DNA from: Deltaproteobacteria bacterium | GTDB taxonomy: Bacteria; Desulfobacterota; Desulfobacteria; Desulfobacterales; JAUVGT01 | Assembly (NCBI GenBank): GCA_030593645.1 | Contig: JAUVGT010000121.1 | Span: 1-11,548 of the forward strand | DNA: 11,548 bases | Reading direction: 5' to 3' | Shown here: positions 6,704 through 11,548 of the stretch, piece by piece | How positions within the stretch are numbered: position 1 is the stretch's first letter | Layout: each line of letters starts with the position of its first letter | The notes under the pieces: generated by a model | What the model was told of the DNA's origin: nothing | What the model saw: only the letters and a program-made list of their open reading frames with translations | Database searches by the model: none | Translations under genes and position numbers: made by a program

Positions 6704-6754
6704 GATTATCATTTCGAATCATTTTAAATATTCTAATGTGGATTAACCCCAAAA

Positions 6755-6783
6755 GGGCAGGTTTAGAACCGGCCCCTACAATA
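6755..6783. repeat. Short dispersed palindromic repeat (GGGCAGGTT family), left of radical-SAM gene
   Basis: GGGCAGGTT (6755-6763) pairs with GAACCGGCCC (6766-6775) with one mismatch, and is followed by CCCTACAATA (6774-6783). The same ten bases recur at 8011-8020 at the end of another hairpin on the other side of the radical-SAM gene. This looks like a REP-like intergenic repeat. Confidence 0.4.
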
Positions 6784-6835
6784 CTCAACCCCATCATTCT
6801 TCTATAAGTTCTCCAACATATCATTTAAAACGGTG

Positions 6836-6864
6836 TTGACTATCAGTCGTTTATCAAATAAATA
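6836..6864 (+). promoter_or_regulatory. Possible promoter of the radical-SAM gene
   Basis: TTGACT (6836-6841), one base off consensus, is followed after 17 bp by TAAATA (6859-6864), which matches only three of six -10 positions. It lies after the operon terminator and before the only downstream gene. The -35 overlaps a small GACT-ATC-AGTC palindrome (6838-6848). Confidence 0.35.
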
Positions 6865-6959
6865 TCAATAGATATGGATTGGTAACAGCCAATTCGATTC
6901 TAACGCTTTTCGATGCTTTTGAGTACACCACCAGCCTGCAACAGGATTTTAATAAAAAA

Positions 6960-7946
6960 ATGGATATCGAAAAAAAAACAAGGCAGTTTGGCAAAACGTA
7001 TCATTTTGATGATCAGCATGAAGCCGGAAAACCCGCGCAATACTGGTTTCAAAATCCCCCGGAAGGGTTTACGTTATTTATCGTTTTTTACACTATGGCG
7101 TGCCGATGGTCAAAATGCCTTGGCTGCAATCTACCCTCAAAGATGTCAAAAGATCATATCCCTTTTGATCGGATTATGGCCCAGGTCGATTATCTTTTCC
7201 ACAGCATTTTGACCGAAGAACAAAAACGTGATCTAAAGAAAATTATACTATCGAATAATGGGTCTATTCTCGACGAAGCTACATTCTCGACCACTGCCCT
7301 GATATATTTTATCGCCAATATGAATCTTTATTGTCCCAATGTTTCTCTGCTGTGTATGGAAACAAGACCGGAGTATATTGATTGGCATGAACTTGAGTTC
7401 CTTTCAACGGCTTTAAAGGAAGGTCATTGTGATACAGAACTTGAAATAGCGATCGGATTTGAAGCGTATGACGACGCGATCCGCAATGATCACTTTCAGA
7501 AAGGCATGCCCCTGGAAATATTTGAGAGTATGGTGATGAAGCTTGTAACGTATGGATTTAAGTTAAAAACGTATTTTATGATGAAACCGGTTCCGGGTAT
7601 TTCCGAGGAGGATGGAATAAAGGACATCATTGATGCGATCGATTATCTGAATGGTATTTCTGAAAAGCACTCAATCGATATCAATATGCATTTGAATCCC
7701 ACATACGCGGCTGTCGGCACAGAACTGGAGAAACTATTTTTAAAAGGAGAGTATAGTCCGCCTTTACTCGATAGTGTTCGCAAAGCCGTATTGCACGCGA
7801 AAGATTCCGGGATATCCATTTATGTGGGGCTGGATGATGAGGGCCTTGCAGCTCCGGGAGGAGGCTTTATACGGAAGGGAGATAAAAAATTGGTTAAAAC
7901 GTTTGAGGAATTTAACGCTACCCAGGATTTTAGTCTGCTATTTTAG
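6960..7946 (+). CDS. Radical SAM protein, Elp3/RaSEA-like (CX4CX2C cluster)
   Basis: This is a 328-aa protein if it begins at ATG 6960. Upstream, TTG 6879 would add 27 residues, but it has no ribosome site; AGGA (6943-6946) before the ATG is itself 13 nt away, so the start is uncertain. The cluster-binding motif is ACRWSKCLGCNLPS (47-60): C48, C53 and C56, that is CX4CX2C rather than the standard CX3CX2C. Further landmarks are LLCMETRPEYIDWHEL, EIAIGFEAYDDAIRNDHFQK, KTYFMMKP and INMHLNPTYAAVGTELEKLF before GEYSPPLL. The ETRPEY, IGFE and LNPT-GT-LE series is the pattern I associate with Elp3-like folds, especially the archaeosine-synthase subunit RaSEA. It should bind a [4Fe-4S] cluster and SAM. 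Its substrate is unknown, and family assignment is from memory of motifs. It is monocistronic, bracketed by repeats, with metK downstream. Confidence 0.75.
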   Translation: MDIEKKTRQFGKTYHFDDQHEAGKPAQYWFQNPPEGFTLFIVFYTMACRWSKCLGCNLPSKMSKDHIPFDRIMAQVDYLFHSILTEEQKRDLKKIILSNNGSILDEATFSTTALIYFIANMNLYCPNVSLLCMETRPEYIDWHELEFLSTALKEGHCDTELEIAIGFEAYDDAIRNDHFQKGMPLEIFESMVMKLVTYGFKLKTYFMMKPVPGISEEDGIKDIIDAIDYLNGISEKHSIDINMHLNPTYAAVGTELEKLFLKGEYSPPLLDSVRKAVLHAKDSGISIYVGLDDEGLAAPGGGFIRKGDKKLVKTFEEFNATQDFSLLF

Positions 7947-7963
7947 TTTCCAATACGGGATTC

Positions 7964-8016
7964 GTAGGGGTAATCCCTTGTGGTTGCCCAATCTGTGGCT
8001 GCCTGGGCATCCCTAC
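7964..8016. repeat. Dispersed hairpin repeat after the radical-SAM gene
   Basis: GTAGGG (7964-7969) pairs with CCCTAC (8011-8016), and inside it TGCCCA (7985-7990) pairs with TGGGCA (8004-8009). The right end shares CCCTACAATA with the repeat at 6774-6783. It lies 17 nt after the stop codon and may also act as the 3' end structure of that message, since A-rich rather than T-rich sequence follows. Confidence 0.45.
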
Positions 8017-8028
8017 AATAAAAAAGAC

Positions 8029-8052
8029 GATACCGATACCGATACCGATACC
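8029..8052. repeat. Hexanucleotide tandem repeat (GATACC)4
   Basis: Four perfect head-to-tail copies of GATACC are followed by a degenerate GACCCC unit (8053-8058). The array is non-coding. Copy number may vary by replication slippage. Confidence 0.85.
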
Positions 8053-8108
8053 GACCCCGAGTTCCGTTGTTAAGGGGGCTGGAGGTGTGTTCTGAACATG
8101 TTAACTTT

Positions 8109-8297
8109 GATGGTCTCGTAAAAAGTTCGAATTAGACGGTTTCGTAAAGAGTTCAAATTCAAGGCGTGCAATTTTTGTAATGATGAAGCATACTTATCGT
8201 ACTTGCCCTGTTAAATCTGTCCTTTTTATTTAACCGGGGCGTTGAATCATTGCAAAATGCAGCACAACGCAGAAGTTGGACTTTTTACGAAACCGTC
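8109..8297 (+). mobile_element. MITE-like palindromic repeat, copy B with 38-bp insert at its tip
   Basis: The terminal inverted repeats are GATGGTCTCGTAAAAAGTTC (8109-8128) and, read on the other strand, GACGGTTTCGTAAAAAGTCC (8297-8278), 17 of 20 identical. The left end is a tandem pair of 26-bp units (8109-8134, 8135-8160; 21 of 26 match). The body matches copy A at 1-138 in reverse orientation at about 93% by hand. At the hairpin tip, 8203-8240 is an extra 38 bp absent from copy A and itself palindromic (GTTAAAT 8210-8216, ATTTAAC 8228-8234). AACTTT flanks both sides (8103-8108, 8298-8303), a candidate 6-bp target duplication. The metK start is only 40 nt beyond the end. No transposase is encoded. 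The rest of 7947-8337 holds only the repeats listed here. Confidence 0.75.
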
Positions 8298-8337
8298 AAC
8301 TTTTATTCAACCTGTCTAAAAAGGGAGAACAAATCGA

Positions 8338-9507
8338 ATGAATCGTAAAACCTTCTTGTTTACTTCGGAAAGCGTTACAGAGGGGCATCCTGATAAAATC
8401 TGTGATCAGATTTCAGATGCTGTTTTGGATGCTATTTTGGAAATTGACCCGATGGCTCGTGTGGCCTGTGACTGTTTTACAAAAACCGGGATGGTGCTTG
8501 TTGGCGGGGAGGTAACAACAACAGCATACGTCAATGTTCCGGATATTGTTTGCAGGACGCTCAGGGAAATTGGGTATACCAAATCGGAATACGGTATAGA
8601 CAGTGAAAGTTGTGCTGTTTTGACTCATTTTTCAGAACAGTCCCCGGATATTGCCCAGGGCGTGAATGAAAAGGCCGCAAATGGAAAGGAAACCTCTGAG
8701 CAGGGTGCGGGGGACCAGGGAATGATGTTCGGTTACGCGACCAATGAAACACCTGAGTTTATGCCGTTGCCGATCGTTTTATCGCATAAGATCACAAAAA
8801 AACTGGCAGATATGAGAAAATCGGGGAAGATTGATTATTTAAGACCCGACGGTAAAAGCCAGGTCACAGTAGAATATAAGGATGGGAAGCCTTCCCGTGC
8901 TCATACAGTCGTTCTATCCACTCAGCATGATGAGGATGTAACCCATGATACAATCAAACATGACATGATTAATCATGTGATTAAGCCTGTGTGTGAAGGA
9001 TGGCTTGATTCAGATACCATATACCATATTAACCCGACCGGAAAATTCATAAAAGGCGGACCATTCGCAGATTCCGGACTCACAGGGAGAAAGATCATTG
9101 TGGATACATACGGCAGCCACGGCCGCCATGGCGGGGGCTGTTTTTCAGGCAAAGATCCGACAAAAGTTGACAGAAGTGCCGCGTACGCCGCCCGGTATAT
9201 TGCCAAGAATATAGTTGCTTCCGGACTTGCAGATGAATGCGAGGTTCAGATTGCATACGCGATTGGGGTGGCCAGGCCCGTCAGCCTGCTTGTTAATTGT
9301 AACGGGACAAATAAAATACCTGAAAATCAGATTGAAGAATTAATCGGAAAACATTTTCCCCTGAAGCCGGCGGATATCATACGTGAACTTGATTTACGAA
9401 GACCCATATACAGGGATACTGCTGCGTATGGGCATTTTGGAAGGGATCTTCCGAATTTTACATGGGAAAAATGTGATAAGGTTGAAATTCTGAAAAAGGC
9501 ATTATAA
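8338..9507 (+). CDS. metK: S-adenosylmethionine synthetase (methionine adenosyltransferase)
   Basis: This 389-aa cytosolic enzyme makes S-adenosylmethionine from methionine and ATP, releasing phosphate and diphosphate; length is normal (about 380-400 aa). All three pseudo-repeated regions are present: FTSESVTEGHPDKICDQISD (8-27), GGEVTTTAYV (56-65), GAGDQGMMFGYA (123-134), PTGKFIKGGPFADSGLTGRK (233-252), and SHGRHGGGCFSGKDPTKVDR with SAAYAAR after it (260-286), followed by YRDTAAYGHFGRD (358-370). Catalytic H17 and D19 and the metal-type E58 are visible. The phosphate-binding loop reads GGGCFSGKD, with C268 where many bacterial enzymes have alanine. AGGGAG (8322-8327) is 10 nt before ATG. The gene ends with double stop TAA TAG. 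No riboswitch is visible in the short leader, which is mostly repeat DNA, and no convincing promoter was found. Confidence 0.97.
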   Translation: MNRKTFLFTSESVTEGHPDKICDQISDAVLDAILEIDPMARVACDCFTKTGMVLVGGEVTTTAYVNVPDIVCRTLREIGYTKSEYGIDSESCAVLTHFSEQSPDIAQGVNEKAANGKETSEQGAGDQGMMFGYATNETPEFMPLPIVLSHKITKKLADMRKSGKIDYLRPDGKSQVTVEYKDGKPSRAHTVVLSTQHDEDVTHDTIKHDMINHVIKPVCEGWLDSDTIYHINPTGKFIKGGPFADSGLTGRKIIVDTYGSHGRHGGGCFSGKDPTKVDRSAAYAARYIAKNIVASGLADECEVQIAYAIGVARPVSLLVNCNGTNKIPENQIEELIGKHFPLKPADIIRELDLRRPIYRDTAAYGHFGRDLPNFTWEKCDKVEILKKAL

Positions 9508-9540
9508 TAGGATCTTCTTTGACCGATTTCTATCCTGAAT

Positions 9541-9571
9541 GGGCGGATTCCAAATCCGCCCTGTTATTTTT
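9541..9571 (+). terminator. Rho-independent terminator of metK
   Basis: GGGCGGATT (9541-9549) and AATCCGCCC (9553-9561) form a perfect 9-bp stem with a CCA loop, followed by TGTTATTTTT. It lies 34 nt after the metK stop and just before the end of the converging kinase gene. The minus-strand side lacks a T-run, so it serves metK. Confidence 0.85.
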
Positions 9572-9581
9572 CAACCTTTGA

Positions 9582-11548
9582 TTATTTGCTATCAAGAACC
9601 TCTTTAATTTTAACCGACAGACCCGGAAACAGGAACGGTTTTTGGATAAATGCTTCAGCCTTAATATTCATTTCACTGGCAACCTCTTCGATGGCAAAAC
9701 CCGTGGACACGAGTACTTTCATGCCTGGATGAATGCGGGTTATTTGTCTGTATACTTCATCGCCCCTGATATCGGGAAGACCGATATCAAGTATAACCAT
9801 GTCGATGGTTTGCCCTGAGTCCCTTATTATATCAATGGCTTTTGATCCATTCTCCGCGGTGATGACATGATACCCCAGTTGAGCGAGTGCTGTCCGGGTT
9901 GTGGAAAGGATTTCTTCTTCATCATCAACCAATAGTATGGTTCCGGAACCTGTTAATGGTAAGACAAAAAACTTTTCATCCGTCTTTGCCGGTCTTTCAG
10001 TTAATGGGAAGTATATTCTTATTTTAGTTCCCTTGCCCGGTTTCGATTCAACGGTTATCCAGCCATTATGATTTTTAATAATTCCGTAAGAAGCAGCCAT
10101 TCCAAGACCGCGACCCATAAGTTTGGTTGAGTAAAACGGTTCGAAAATTTTATCCTTTGATTCGCTTTCCATTCCTGTACCATCGTCTTCTACTTCAAGT
10201 GCAATATACTCGCCTTGTTTGATTTCAAACCCATAAATAATATCGTTTTCCTTGATATTCTCATTTTTCGTTCTGATTTTGATATTACCTGTGTCTTTAA
10301 TTGCTTCAGACGCGTTATTGACAACAGAAGTTAATACCATCTGCATTTGAATGGGATCCGCTCTTACAAATGAATTCTTTTTTGACAAATTGACAGACAG
10401 ATTAATAGCTGGATCGATGGTGTTTTTTAGAAGGGGCAATGTATCTTCGATAAGATCTTTCAATGATATGACCTGCGCCTGGTATTTTCCCTTCCTTGCA
10501 TATGCGAGCATTTGGTTTGTCAAGCGGGTCATACGATGGGATGCATAGAGAATTCGTTCACTATATTTTTTAGCGGTTTTATCCTCAGGGAATTCTGCCA
10601 TCATCAACTCTGCATTGCCGGTAATACCGCTTAGGATATTATTAAACTGATGGGCGACACCGCCGGCCAGGTTTGCGATAGACTCCATTTTCTGAGCCTG
10701 CTGAAGCCGATCCTGAAGCAGTTTTTGTTTGGTAATATTCCGGCACACGCCTTCAGATTGAATAAACCTGCCTTTTTTGCTAAAGGACATATGACTGTTC
10801 AGTTCAATCCATCGGATCGCTCCGGATTTTGTAATCATTCGAAATTTAAATCCTTTTGTAAATTCCACATGGTTTTTAATCGCGTGGTTAAAGGATTTTG
10901 TGATTTTTTCAATATCTTCATGGAAGATAATTTTTTCAAATGGCTGGCCGATGATTTCCTTGTCCTCATATCCATAAGATTTCAAAGCCTTATTTATGGT
11001 GATGATTCTACCTTTATGGTCAAGGGAATATATGATGTCAGGGATGTTGTCAGCCAGGGTTCTGTATCTTTTTTCACTTTGTTTCAGTGCGATTTCGAAA
11101 TGTTTTTGTTCGGTTATATTTATTAAGGTAATAATGGCGCCCTGGGAAAAGGGTTCTATTCTGATTTGGAGGAATTGATCTTTATACTTTCGATTTGTAA
11201 ATATTTTTGATTGGCCGGACCTGATACACTCCATTAATTCCCGGTACATGTCTATCTGATGCCCGGCCGCATAGTCAAGATACATGATATCACCGAAATC
11301 AGGCAATCTTGAACCGGATTTTTTTTTTGCCAGGTTATACCCGGTTACCCTTCCTTCAAGGTCAACGATGATCGTTTCGATAGGATTATGTTCAAACAGT
11401 GCCCGGTAGCGTTCATCGCTCTGTTTTAATGTGTCTCTTGTTTTTTTAATCCTGTTTATGGCAGACTGGGCATGTGAACCGAAAATGATAAAAAGGCACA
11501 ATACAACGACCCGGATATAAATATCATACAAATCGGGTCCGAATATTT
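9582..11548 (-). CDS. Hybrid sensor histidine kinase (TM-PAS-PAS-HisKA-HATPase-receiver), N-terminus beyond window
   Basis: The reading frame stays open to the right window edge (…IFGPDL before the in-frame TTG at 11531), so the true start, probably with a periplasmic sensor and further membrane segment, lies outside. Numbering from that TTG (649 residues): membrane helix about 5-19; PAS1 about 41-140; PAS2 with PAC about 155-268, containing RYRTLADNIPDIIYSLDHKG (155-174); HisKA with phospho-acceptor H294 in GGVAHQFNNILSGI (290-303); ATPase domain with N405/N406, G1 DDGTG (449-453), FEPFYSTK (463-470) and G2 GRGLGM (473-478); receiver from 530, with acidic D536/D537, phospho-acceptor D582 in LDIGLP, T610 and K631. 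All catalytic residues for autophosphorylation and internal phosphotransfer are present. No output domain follows, so a separate response regulator or HPt protein must receive the signal. The stimulus is unknown. It converges on metK, and nothing ties it to the transport operon. Confidence 0.92.
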   Translation of the reverse strand, partial: IFGPDLYDIYIRVVVLCLFIIFGSHAQSAINRIKKTRDTLKQSDERYRALFEHNPIETIIVDLEGRVTGYNLAKKKSGSRLPDFGDIMYLDYAAGHQIDMYRELMECIRSGQSKIFTNRKYKDQFLQIRIEPFSQGAIITLINITEQKHFEIALKQSEKRYRTLADNIPDIIYSLDHKGRIITINKALKSYGYEDKEIIGQPFEKIIFHEDIEKITKSFNHAIKNHVEFTKGFKFRMITKSGAIRWIELNSHMSFSKKGRFIQSEGVCRNITKQKLLQDRLQQAQKMESIANLAGGVAHQFNNILSGITGNAELMMAEFPEDKTAKKYSERILYASHRMTRLTNQMLAYARKGKYQAQVISLKDLIEDTLPLLKNTIDPAINLSVNLSKKNSFVRADPIQMQMVLTSVVNNASEAIKDTGNIKIRTKNENIKENDIIYGFEIKQGEYIALEVEDDGTGMESESKDKIFEPFYSTKLMGRGLGMAASYGIIKNHNGWITVESKPGKGTKIRIYFPLTERPAKTDEKFFVLPLTGSGTILLVDDEEEILSTTRTALAQLGYHVITAENGSKAIDIIRDSGQTIDMVILDIGLPDIRGDEVYRQITRIHPGMKVLVSTGFAIEEVASEMNIKAEAFIQKPFLFPGLSVKIKEVLDSK

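Noticed and set aside
6879..6959. TTG-initiated 27-residue extension of the radical-SAM protein
   Set aside because: No ribosome site precedes TTG 6879 and the extra residues show no motif; kept as an uncertainty in the gene entry rather than as the called start.
8029..8058. CRISPR-like array
   Set aside because: Units are contiguous 6-bp repeats with no spacers, and no cas gene is present.
8241..8337. SAM- or SAH-responsive riboswitch before metK
   Set aside because: Only 40 nt lie between the repeat and the ATG; no P1-like closing stem, pseudoknot or terminator/antiterminator pair could be recognised.
10650..11126. 158-codon open frame on the plus strand
   Set aside because: Antisense to PAS and HisKA domains of the hybrid kinase, with no ribosome site and no domain pattern.

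Overview
The window looks like a chromosomal stretch from a Gram-negative anaerobe, most likely a deltaproteobacterium of the Desulfobacterales type. That placement is inference. It rests on the style of the multi-PAS hybrid kinase, the class 5 peptide-transport proteins, the MetK sequence, and the dispersed palindromic repeats that litter the intergenic DNA. No rRNA, tRNA, CRISPR array or transposase gene was seen.

Left to right on the + strand: a palindromic MITE-like repeat cut by the window edge (1-138); a control region with a good sigma70-type promoter (340-369) overlapping a symmetric operator candidate (366-404); then a five-gene operon. Its genes are an RpiR/SIS-type regulator (424-1353), an M20-family N-acyl-amino-acid/peptide amidohydrolase with a TTG start (1410-2633), a periplasmic dipeptide/oligopeptide-binding protein (2830-4560), and two inner-membrane permeases (4637-5668, TTG start, and 5683-6591). 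The operon closes with a very strong intrinsic terminator (6639-6703). Its logic reads as uptake of a peptide or N-acylated amino acid, cytoplasmic hydrolysis, and local control by the regulator. The two ATPase subunits that such transporters need are absent and must come from elsewhere. Long stems between the genes probably set relative mRNA levels.

Next comes a single radical-SAM gene (6960-7946) of the Elp3/RaSEA-like kind with an atypical CX4CX2C cluster motif. It is bracketed by small dispersed repeats that share CCCTACAATA. Downstream lie a GATACC hexamer tandem array and a second copy of the MITE-like palindrome in opposite orientation (8109-8297), carrying a 38-bp palindromic insert at its tip and possible AACTTT target duplications. 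The two copies therefore bracket the accessory block of about 8 kb. Immediately after is metK (8338-9507), a complete S-adenosylmethionine synthetase with its own terminator. On the minus strand, converging on metK, is a hybrid sensor histidine kinase (PAS-PAS-HisKA-HATPase-receiver) whose N-terminus runs off the right edge.

The best candidates for something undescribed are the paired, nested palindromic elements around the accessory block, the unassigned substrate of the ATPase-less regulator/hydrolase/transporter operon, and the RaSEA-like radical-SAM protein in an apparently bacterial context.
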